Positions 48,822 through 60,200 of a DNA stretch of 64,000 nt are shown piece after piece (position 1 is the first letter of the stretch; each line of letters starts with the position of its first letter). Position numbers and translations under genes: made by a program. Origin of the DNA: Metridium senile (taxonomy: Eukaryota; Cnidaria; Anthozoa; Actiniaria; Metridiidae); the NCBI GenBank assembly GCA_949775045.1, contig OX459096.1, positions 34,576,371-34,640,370 of the forward strand, given 5' to 3'. The notes under the pieces are model-generated. The model ran no database searches. It saw nothing but the letters and a program-made list of their open reading frames with translations, and was not told where the DNA came from.

Positions 48822-50234
48822 CCCGGCGTAACCAATTGATAAAAATGATAATTGCCATCAATTGATAAAAATTGATATCAATTTAATAACTGATTATCAA
48901 TTGATATCAAAAATTGATAATAATTGATAGCCAAAATTCGAGTGAGTGCAATTGATAAAAATTGATAAAAAATGATAATCAACTGATAAAAATTGATAAA
49001 AAAATTAATAACAGCTCCCTAGTTATAATACTTCCGTTTATCTGGGCGTTTATTAATAACATTCGTACATGACATGACATAACCATACCAGTGGTAAAGA
49101 ACAAAACAATGTATCTAATATGTTCAGTACAATTAAGATAAAGGATAGCTTATATGTATTATTTCATCAAATAGAGAACAATGATTGGAAATAATTTTCT
49201 AAACATGTTTAGTTAAAGTACTTTAGAACATTTTTGTAAATGTTTTGTCATTCGGTATAGAACCAGCTGAGACCCGAATTTGTCTTCAGAAAAATTATTT
49301 ACACTTGACGTAATCATACTTGATAATTTACTTTATAACATGTTTAGCTATAGTAGTGTGAACGTGGTATAGGAATATCCTGTTTTTGAACTTATTTATG
49401 TACTGAATTGACTTTCAATTACAATTATATGGCGAATTTGACCAAGTTGGCCGCAGTCATCGTCGATTAATCTAAGTGCAGGACCCTTTTCTCCCCTTTT
49501 TTTCTCCAACACGGACATCAAAACAACAATCGTTGCAGCCTTTTACCACAGCTTCTAGTATTGTTAGCTGTTTAACAGCCCGGTCTTCAGCCATGTTTCT
49601 TGTTCTCTTGAGTCGTGTTTGAAAAGAAGCCAATATGATATAACTTATTTGACCTCAACGCTTTGTAAAACCCGAGAGAACCAACAATGATTACAAAACG
49701 ACACTCAATTGATAATAATTGATAACTGGCAAAATTCGAGTGAGTATCAATTCTTATCAAATGCTGATAATAATTGATTTTGAATTACTAAATTGATATT
49801 AAGCAATTATTGGATGAGGTTGAGTATGATATCGTAAATTATCAAGACCGAGGTCTGTGTTATCTGCCCAAGCCTAGATAATACTGACTCGAGGTCTTGA
49901 TAATTTACGATATCATGCGAAAACCGAATTCACTAATTGTTTTATTATGCATTTTTTTAAAGTAAAAGTACAATTATAATCAGGTAAAAGAGACAATAAC
50001 AAGCAAATCTCGCTGCCATTTTCACATCAACTCCCTGAGAACGGAGAGAGCCTGGGAACTTGACAGTGATAACTACAGACAATGCAATTATCACTGTCAA
50101 GTTCACATGCTATTCAGATTTAGCCGTGTGCTCTCAGCCAATCAGATTCAATGTAGTTAGTAAAATGTATAATAACAATTATTATCAAACTTATCAATTG
50201 CGAGTTGATAATCAATTTTTATGGTTACGCCGGG
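48822..50234. mobile_element. 1.4-kb inverted-repeat element nested in the 3.8-kb element
   Basis: Ends CCCGGCGTAACCA(T/A)... and the inverse TGGTTACGCCGGG lie at 48822-48834 and 50222-50234. Just inside, both arms are packed with AATTGATAA(A/T)AATTGAT units. It also contains hairpins at 49805-49920 and 50057-50104. Confidence 0.7.
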
Positions 50235-50515
50235 CTATACTGAACCAAAATTATACAAAACGTACTAATAAAACTTGCATTATACTTTGCACGATCGATT
50301 GTTTATCAATATTCACTCTTAAATTGTAGCTCATATTAGATAAAAGATTATTATTAATTTAAAACGTATTTATAAAACCTCAAAGATAAATTTGCAAATG
50401 TTTTTGTTTAAGATGCCGTTCGAAGAAGACGAAGTATTAATGCGGCAAAAGTCGTTAACATTTACTTCTTTTGCGACACGACCGCGTTTTGACATTGTTG
50501 TAATTACTGTATAAT

Positions 50516-50887
50516 CACAGGGACCCCTAATCAATCAAAAATTATGGGTAAAATAGATGAAAAACGCGCGCAATTGTTCATCGCTTGGGCTTCCTGTGTC
50601 GACTACTGCTCGTTATATCTGTTGGGCTTCCTGTGACAGCCGTTGCTTGGTTACTTGTCCACTCCTTGTGATAATATATTACTAAACTAGAGAGATTTGC
50701 GGAGAAAAGCTACGCGAGAAAAGTTTTTGAATTTTGCCATTCGTCACCAAGCAACGGCGGCCACAGGAAGCCCACCAGATATCACGAGCAGTAGTCGACA
50801 CAGGAAGCCCAAGCGAAGAACAATTGCATGCGCGCGCGTTTTTCGTCTATTTTATTAATAATTACTGATTTATTAGGGGTCCCTGTG
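50516..50887. mobile_element. 372-bp fold-back MITE (7-bp TSD)
   Basis: Ends CACAGGGACCCCTAAT and inverse; long arms (GTCGACTACTGCTCG/CGAGCAGTAGTCGAC; GGGCTTCCTGTG repeats) cover most of the element. Flanks are GTATAAT on each side. Nested in the 3.8-kb element. Confidence 0.82.
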
Positions 50888-51260
50888 GTATAATGAAAAT
50901 AAAACCATGGATAATAAAATGTTTTTATTATCCATGATAAAACCAAACGTACTGTACGACGACGTTGTTTGTTGTTGGATTTCACTGGCTTCCCGCGGTG
51001 AGCGCTGATTTGCTGAAGTAATATGATCTAATAGATGGGGGCGGTAACACAAACTACTGGGGGTTTGTTGCAGGCTCTCCTTTCTTTTCTCTCCCCCTCT
51101 CCTCCTTTTCCCAAAGAGCCAGCTATGCAGGCTAGTTATAGTTTCATCTCCTGTGAGCATTCTCAACCTGAAAATACACTAGTTTCGCATTCGATACAAA
51201 CCGCTGGTTTTAAAGACCACAGACTCAGACTAATAGAATATTCCTTATAAGTTAAAAATA

Positions 51261-54200
51261 TTAAAAAGTACATAAACATTCACATTGCATACTTGAGCAT
51301 TTTATATCTTCAAATTTGTCGTAGAAAAATTTCGACAATTTGAAATATGAGGCCATTAATTTGTCTTCAAGAATTAATATGAGTCTCAGTTTAGCCCTGC
51401 TACAAAGACTGACCATTAGAGCATTATTGTTTTGTTGTCCCGAAAAGTAGAATTCGGGACAAAATCCAATAACGATGTCATTCTCTTCCCCGGAATATCT
51501 ACTTATTGTATCAAACACTATGCCCTCTTTTGCGACCTCTTCGCCATTCCTGATTGACCTGATCAAACAACCATTTATTGTCATACTTAAAAAGATACTT
51601 TGAAAACTCTGCCTTTTCTCGTTATTAGTAAAAAGAACAGTAATACGATTTCTGTTGAATCCATTCGCAACAATTAGCTCATGTAATAGAGAAATTAAGA
51701 TGCACATCAAGTGCTCTTCTTTTTTTACAGCGCAATTTGGCGAAGGCACCACGACTTTGACTCCTTCGCCCATAAAATCATGACCTAATTTTAAATCTGA
51801 AGGTATTGTCATGTAATTATGACCAGAAATAAATCTATGTATCTCTACAGTAGTGCGAATAATGGTGGTAAGGTTCCTCTGACGGAATCCTCTCAAGCTA
51901 ACCGACCTTTTATTGTTGATACGCTGAGAAATATCAAAGAAGACCCAAATTGTTGAGTCTTCCGAGTTATTTACCGGCCACTTTTCCATAAACTTGTACC
52001 ACCAGTCACGAGAACTTTCATTGGGTTTTTCTTCGAAGTTTTGAACTTCATCTGCCAAGATGTGTTTGACGTTACCAAGATGGTGGTGAAAGTTTTCATC
52101 AGATGCAACTAGAGGGGCGAGTTCATGATATGTCATCACAATGCAGAGTGGTGACCTATTATGAGGCATTGTCATACTCCTAAAAAAAAACACAGAAAGC
52201 GTTAAGGTGGATCACCACTTTCGCAAAGCAGATTTCTTGATTTTTTTAACTCGCTCGCTTCGCAAAAGTATCGCGCCAACTTAACTGAAATTTTGATAAT
52301 ATAATTTGGTTATCCTAGCTTTTAGCAATGTACTTTTATTTATAAATTTTCTCAGTGTTTTTTTTTTTTGGACAGTGGATTTTCAAACGACTGTATTTTT
52401 AGTTTTTACCGATTTTCTCCAAATTCAATAGTCCGATCGTTATCAAATTTTCAGAATCTTATAATCACTTATAAAACTATTGTTCCTGTGAATTTAGTTG
52501 GAAAATGTAGGCTATCAAAAAAAAAAGATATGAACATGGTTCAAAATTGAGGCCCAAATCTGAAGCATATAAAGTATTAAGCCTTAGAATAAATAGTATA
52601 CATAGGATTGCCTAGACTTGCCCAAGTCGAACTCGTTTATCACAGGACTAGTGAGCGAAGTTTGTTACAGTAACGAGCGAAGCGAGCCAGCAGGGGCGCT
52701 AAAAGGGACTTTGTGAAAGTCTAAGGATTGCCTTGAACTTTCGATATATTAATTTTCAATTATTTTTGATAAACATATTACTCCTTTAATTTCAAAGCTA
52801 TGAAACTGAAATTTTGATATGTTTTTAACTGAAGGTAGGTAGAGACGGCAAAATGTGAACTTTCTTTAAAAATCACAATTTTTCCTTTCCTAACTTGGGA
52901 GAAAACATTTTTTGAATCATGGTGTATCTAAGCATCGCATATCGCTTCTGATAATTTATTATATTACGTGCAACAAGACTGAACTAGGCCATTCCACATC
53001 CTCGCATTCGGAGGAATATTTGCATATTAAGAGCCACTTGAAAATTATCTGAGGATAAAGTGTCACTCTCGTTAAATAAAAAATATTATTATTATATTCA
53101 CCTTTGACTAATCTGTGTCGTTATGCAAATATTCCTCCGAACGCGAGGATGTGAAACGGCCGAGTTCAGTGTTGTTGCTCGTAATAGAATAAATTATCAA
53201 AAGCGATATGCGATGCTTAGATACACCTAGATTCAAAAAATGTTTTCTCCAAAGTTAGGATAGGACAAACTGTACAAATTTCTGCGAAATTTAGATAAAG
53301 CCTCGGACTATAGGTATGGAGAATTTAAAAGAAATCTCTGGAGCCGTTTTGAACAAAACAGGAAAATTGTGATTTTTAAAGAAAGTTCACTTTTTGCCGT
53401 CTCTACCTACCTTCAGTTAAAAAAATGTTACTCCTTTAAGGTTACGGTCCACGTTCGCGGTGTGCTTTGACATGCTCTCAGTTAAAAGTGTGTTTACCGC
53501 GTCATTTTACAATAATAATAGACGTATTATATATCATTTTTTATAGGTTATATAACAGAGAATAAGACTGTGTATGTTTTGTTATATACAACAATTTTCT
53601 GTAAGGTATGCTCTTCGAAAAACCTCAAATATGACCGCTTTCAATGCGAGTTGTTTAAAAAAGTAGAAGTCAAAAAGCTCATACTGCTTTGCCGTCATTT
53701 CTTCGTAATTCCCCTAAATGCAATTAACAGAACAACGAACAATATAATAAAACTCATAGAACACTCACTACAGAAATAAATCTCTGACCCACCATAAGGG
53801 CGGGTGGGATGGGAAAGAAAATTATGATAACTATTATAACACTAGTACAGTACTATCACTTGTACGCTCAAACTGCAACTGATACATGATATCTATATGT
53901 ACAAATTAATAACTAATTAAACACTAACCACGTGTGCCTATGCATAGGGCAATTAAATATTTTAAAAGAGGGCTATAAAAGTGATATATGTCAATCAACA
54001 CATATTGGTCTTCAAAACCGTGTCCAGTTTTTTTTTGATAAAATGCTTAGTTTTAGAGTTATGGCCCATTTTGTTATTTAACTTGAAGTTTTAACAATGA
54101 GTCGACTTTGTCGACACATTTATTCAAGAACGAAGCACTTTATCGAAAAAACTGGACACGGTTTTGAACACATGTATGTGCTGAGATATAATGCAGAAAT

Positions 54201-57200
54201 GACGGCGAAGTAGTAGGAACTTTTGGACTTATACTTTTTTTAATGAAAGCGCTCGATTTTGAAGTTTTTCGTGGAGCATTGGTTAAATATATTCGTTTTC
54301 TTAAAAAAAACTTACATAGTCTTATTCTATGTTATATAAGCTTTAAAATGATACATACTTTGTCTATCTTTATTGTTAAGTGACGAGCTAAACAATTTTT
54401 AACTGAGAGCACCCCGCGAACGGTAACCTTAATTTCAAAGCTATAACACTTAAATTTTGATATGTTTATCATGAATAATTGAGAATTAATATATCGAAAG
54501 TTCAAGGCAATCCTATGTGTACTAGTTATTCTAAAGATTAATACTTTATATGCTTCAGATTTGGGCCTCAATTTTGAACCATGTTCATATCTTTTTTTCT
54601 AGCCTAGATTTTCCAACCAAATTCACAGGAACTATAGCTTTGTAAATGATTATAAGATTCTGACAATTTGATAACGATCGGACTGTTGGATTTGGAAATA
54701 ATCGGATAAAAACCAAAAATACCGTCGTTTGAAAATCCAACGTTTACAAGAAACCACTGAGAAAATTTACAAATAAAGTACATCGCTAAAAGCTAGGATA
54801 ACCAAATTATATTATATCAAATTTTCAGTTAAATTGGCGTGATACTTTGGCGAAGCGAGCGAGTTAAAAAAAATCAAGAAATCTGCTTTGCGAAAGTTGT
54901 GAGTTTTTTTTATATATTTCCTTAGATAATTTAGCTTCGTATGCAAATTTCATCGTTACTTTCACATCTTTTTCTTTCATTCTTACTGACTTTGTTATCT
55001 TATTATTTATTATCCATATTATAGTTTGACTTTCCACTTTTCCTCCTTTTCCCTCAGTTGCAGTTGATTTGCTCCTTCGTTAATTTTTTAACAAAAATAG
55101 CACTCAATCATATATGTCTCACAAAAATGTCAAAGTCCTAGAGGTTCGGTGTGTATGTATGTTTATAGAAAACTAAAAAAACTTACTTCACCCTTGCTTT
55201 TAGGGGTTCGTTTGGGCAAAGAAAGCATATTTGGTCATAGGTACATCCCCCTTTCCTCAGACGATATATTCTTTCAAGGGCTACCATCGTCTTGCCACTC
55301 CCAGGAGGCCCTGTGATCTTTACTTTTGGAGATTCCTCGTAGAGCTCATGGAGAATGTCATACTGTTCCTTGGTCAACAGGTTGAACAGATGGTGGCCAA
55401 CATTATGAGAGGACATCACATTTGCCCTGGCCAAAACCAGCACAAGAGCTTCTAAGACCTTGTTATACTTGTCACCATCCATTTTGTAGGTCTTAGGAAT
55501 TATAGGGCTCTCTGAGTACATCCAAGAAAGATTGTTATCTTGTAGCAACTGCTGGTGTGAAACAACCACATGTTTCACATAGAATTTTTCCAGGCAGTCA
55601 GCTTCCTGAACAAGAGTAGCCTTCAGTCTTGCAGCCATTTTTCTGTTGTAAGAGCGGCTGGCCTCATCAGGAATGTCTGATTGAGTCAGAGACACAAAAA
55701 CCAATGGCATTTGTGGGCAACAAAGTAAAATGTCACAGATGACATTACATTCATATGGCTTTGGAACTTGAAGACCTAAGTTGACCCCCCAGAACCTGTC
55801 AATGTAAGCTATCCCACACCGCCATTGATTTTCTTGGAATATTTTCTCTGTTTTGTCAACGAATACATCCAAGGCTTGGTGTTTGATCCACTCGACTGCA
55901 TGAGATGGATGCAGTTTCAGCTGCCCTTGACGACCTGATTTATTAAGATATTGTTTACAATGAAATGACTGCCACCAATATATTACCACTATGTTCATAA
56001 CTACGCGCTGGCCCCAAGTACAAATCGTTTGCAAGTTTGACAAGCGCTGCCGTCAATCATTTCGGTAGACGTCACGCCTCCTTGGTGACGTGCGGTCCGT
56101 CGTTCGACAAGTGTTTGTTTATAGATGGGGCAAATGCTAAAATGTTTGCAAGTTATCCCGTTTCTTTAAGGTGGCGAGTGATGTATCTTTACAGAGATGG
56201 CTTATTAAACAGTCAAAGAAATTGCCTATCGTCTCTTATATGTCAAGAAGTTAGTCAGAAAAATAAAAAGGTTATATCGCCAAACGACATTTGTGGAATA
56301 TCGTTCTCGATTACACGACAAAGAATTCTCGATGGTAGGTCATGACAAAAGAAAATCACGTAATTACACTGTCTTATTCGAAAGTATATGAAATATTGTT
56401 GAAAAAACCTCAACTGCTTTGCCCTGATCAGCTAAAACTAAAATTGCCGTGACTGTTGTCGAATTTATTTAAAGTCAACTGTCTTAGAGTAATTTTTTTT
56501 TAATTATTCATAATGAAATAACTTTATTAACAAACTCTTTAAATAAATTATTTATACAGTGAATAAAATAAATTATTAGATTAAAAGAGTAATCATTACA
56601 ATTAGTTTGTAAACTTTCAACTGAATGTGTTTCTCCATGATTTACACTTTTTGTTTTGTGTTTGTCCTGTGCATGTGAACTGCAGCTAGAGATATTCTTT
56701 TGATAAAGAATATAGAGAGGGAGACGTGATGGTCTAGTGGTCAGGGAATCGAATTTCGGGCATAATGGTCTTGGTTCGATTCCCGGCCCGGGCGATTGCG
56801 TTGTGTCCTTGGGCAAGACACTTCACTCTCTCATTGCCTCGTCTTCTCGGTTAAGGACGTAAAGCCGGAGGTCCCGTCTGCCTTCACTCTAATTCCTATA
56901 TAAGGTGGACGTAAAAGATCCTGTTGTGCTCTTCGAAAAGAGCAGGGGATTGTCTCCCGGCACAACAGTCAGGTCTCAGCATACTACAGGGCCCACAGTA
57001 ATTGGCGTAAGCTGTTGTGGTGTCCCTGCCTTCATATGAAGGAAAAAGCTAATAAAATAAAATAAAATAAAAATAAATAAAATAAAATAAATAGAATAGA
57101 AAATTATCCCGAAGCTTACGAACACACTTGTCAAGCGACGGACCACGCGTTGCCAAGGAGACGTGACGTCTACCGAAATGATTGACGGCAGCGCTCGTCA

Positions 57201-60200
57201 AACTTGCAAAAGATTTGAACTTGGGGCCAGTGCGTAGTTATGAACATAGTGGTAAGAATCTCAATTCGATTCAATTCTAATTTCATTATTTTATCTCAGA
57301 TTTTGTAGCTGAAGAAAACAGATCAGATGTCCTTTCGTTTTCTCTCTTTCTCTTTAAGAAAGTGAATAAATGCTGTATTTTTTAAGGTATTCATCCTGGA
57401 GCACTGAGATTTTCCTACATTGCTAGTATCTAGCATGGCATTTCAAATGCTGGTTGTCATGATTTCAGGAACTAAATGTTATCACTGCATGTCCTCCTTC
57501 GAGGGGTGTTTTAAAAATAATTTAGCGTGTCATATATCATTTTAAAGCTTATATAGCAACAAATTAGACTGTATATGTTTCGTAATTAAAACCTGTAACT
57601 GCACTGATTTGCTAAAAAATGCGGAAAACCGTGTCTTGTTTGTTATTTGATAAAATGCTTATTTTTTTAGTAATTGTCTGTGGAATCACTACTTGAAGTT
57701 TTAACAATCAGTGAACTTTGAAACATGTTTTCTCAAGAATGAACCAAATTATCGAAAAAGGAAGACACGGTTTTGAAGACAGATATGTTCTAATTGACAA
57801 AAAGCAGAAATGATATTTTGACTTTTTTAAACAAAGATGCGCTTAACTTTGAGATGTTGCATCTTTTCATAGCATTGGCTGCAGTTAATGAAACATACAC
57901 AGTCTTATTCGTTGTTATATAAGCTTTAAAATAATATATACTTTGTCTATCTTGAAAGTATAACAGCGCACTAAACAATTTTTAACTGAGATCGTCCCAC
58001 GAAGGTGGACTGTATTCTTAAATTAACAATCATATATAACTTATCTTGACTTATGAGCCCCCAAAAATGAGGAATTTTCTAAAAGTCAAGTGTTTTTGAA
58101 ACTATTTTTGTTTTGTTTATTTACCTGACGTCAAGTCTGCAACAAACTTCTCAACAGTATCTTTCACAGAAAAGTAAATGAATGATCCACGATTCCTTTC
58201 ATTAAATCTTTTTCGGTAATTGCTGTTACCTGTATTGGATACACAAACTTTGTAAGTACATAGAATGAAATTAAACTTTTTCCTTTCATCCCTATAATAA
58301 TATTTATTATCTTTATAACAAGATGAATAATATATAATTGAGGTCATAGTCAACAGGACATCAAGAGTCTTCAAGACTAGCCTAAGATGGAAAGCACGAT
58401 GTGTTGTACTGCTAATAATCCCTCCTCTCACCGCTGTTGTCATCATACATGTCAAATAGAGTTAAGGTTAGTTAAGGGTCTTAATCGGGAAGTGTTTGGA
58501 TTTTCTCCCCCTAAGGCAACTAAGGTACTGCATCTATAGTGAAATTAAGACTTGCCTTCAACAGTTCTGACTGACTTGAGAATAAATGACAACCACTTTT
58601 CAAAACTCATATCGCAAATCTGGTTGTTTTCATTGATGACTTTACACACAGGTTCCTTAAGAAACACAACACCAGCATGGTGGCATATGTGGACTTGTAT
58701 CACAAAGGTATGTTCATCGGCTCCATGGACTGGGTAGAAATTAACCTCATAATGAGTACCATGCTCAGGTGTAACCTTCACTCCCAATTTATTGATCCAG
58801 ATCTTTGATTCCATGCAGCACTTAACCTTGCGTTCAATAGAATACATCTCACCGTCATTTATGTGTTGTCCTTTGATAATGCCATCATCTGATATCCCAA
58901 AGTACACATCACCACCACTAGTGTTTGCAAATTGTACAATGTATTCACTCAATTCTTTACGCAGCTTGGCTGGAAGCTTTTTACTGGTGAGTTCTTTGTA
59001 TTCTACAGACACCCCTTCTTCAAAAGGCATTCTTTGGCTTTGTATAAATGACTTCATTGGTGGTCCATTATTACAGCAGCATTTAGATTTATCATTCTTC
59101 AGAAACAAATGCTGAATTTCATTATAGTTTTCAAGCTCATATTTCTGTGCTCCTCTTCGCTCATAGAGGTTTGACTTCTCTGTTAAGATAATTGAGGATT
59201 TCTTCACAAACATTAACAAGTCTGCTTGTCTGAAATCAATGATCTCAGAAAGGGTCTCCTTTTGTCCCAGTGTTTTAAACTTTTCATGTCTTTGATGATT
59301 TAACTTTAATCGCCAGTCATGAATTTTCTTATTCCTTTCTTTTAGTGACAAGCTCATGGTTTTCATTTTAAGCTTAATGATTCCCCCATTGGTGTTGCGT
59401 AAGGCGAGCTCTGCATCTAAAACGTTGGGAATTCCAGTTTTACGAAGACTTACACCTTTTTTACCAACTTTCACATTGAAATCCACTTCAACTTCAATAA
59501 CATTTTCTGCCAGAGATAATTCTGCAGTGCCATCACTTTCTGACACCTCCATACTATCAACTGAGGGATTTTGAGAGGGAACCTCATCAGAATTTGTACA
59601 TTTTCCATCTCTCCGTTCTCGCTTCCTAGGGTTACACGATGACTCTGAAAATGTACACATTTCAAAAACCCATAAGGGATATCAGCATACATTTGCATAT
59701 AAATTGTGTACATATATAATATATATAACCCCTGATTTACGATTCTCATTAATTACTGATTTTGCATAAACTGAAAGATGTTGAATTGTAAAATATATAT
59801 ATATATTATTAGACAGTTTGCTGTGTAATATGGCTGGGTATTTTTTACAAGTAAGATGTTTTATTATCCAACTAGTCATAGACGATTTAAAAATATCGCA
59901 GGAGTAGGACTGGATCGAGTAAAAATATCCAGCTCTCAAGTTAAACAATATTTTGCATTATAAAAGAACAAAAATGTTTTGATTAGATAATAAATAACTT
60001 ATTAAACAGTTTGATATGTAATATGGCTGGATATTTAGCTTGTTAACTTGCATTTTGACTCGCCCGGAGGCTCTTCAAAATACACAGTTTCACTCGTAAA
60101 ATATCCAGTCATTAATTACACATCAAACTGTCTAATAAGATATATGTATTTTGAAGAGCCTTTAGGCAAGTGTGAAGGAGTGAAATATCAAGCTATATTA

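Larger units (their letters stand above)
47329..51134. mobile_element. 3.8-kb Mutator-like element with 9-bp TSD
   Basis: Inverted ends of about 110 bp start TAGCCTGCGTAGC / TAGCCTGCATAGC, pass through a purine-rich GGGAGAGAG tract and reach GCCTGCAACAA(G/A)CCCCCA on both sides. A perfect 9-bp duplication, GTTATAGTT (47320-47328 and 51135-51143), brackets it. The length and duplication fit a Mutator-like element. No transposase is recognised; instead it contains two gene-like fragments (47786-47897 and 48260-48490) and nested palindromes. Confidence 0.87.
52204..54903. mobile_element. Fold-back transposon in Schlafen intron, with two nested insertions
   Basis: Long arms are inverted copies: 52210-53020 pairs with 54903-54429 plus 53439-53130. 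Shared blocks include CTTTCGCAAAGCAGATTTC, GCTTTTAGC(A/G)ATGTAC, GATATGAACATGGTTC and ACTGAAGGTAGGTAGAGACGG. Removing the insertions at 52614-52724 and 53440-54428 leaves about 1.6 kb. It lies in the intron 52180-55186. Confidence 0.82.

Noticed and set aside
55935..56043. Met at 56043 as a separate helicase gene start
   Set aside because: The codons before 55934 lie in intron and then in the inverted-repeat element; the acceptor at 55935 joins in phase with exon 58125-58229.
59645..59660. Met at 59660 as the start of the Schlafen protein
   Set aside because: The ATG overlaps a good splice acceptor (TTTTCAG at 59645-59651), and an upstream small exon fits in phase; the Met may still serve in a minor transcript.
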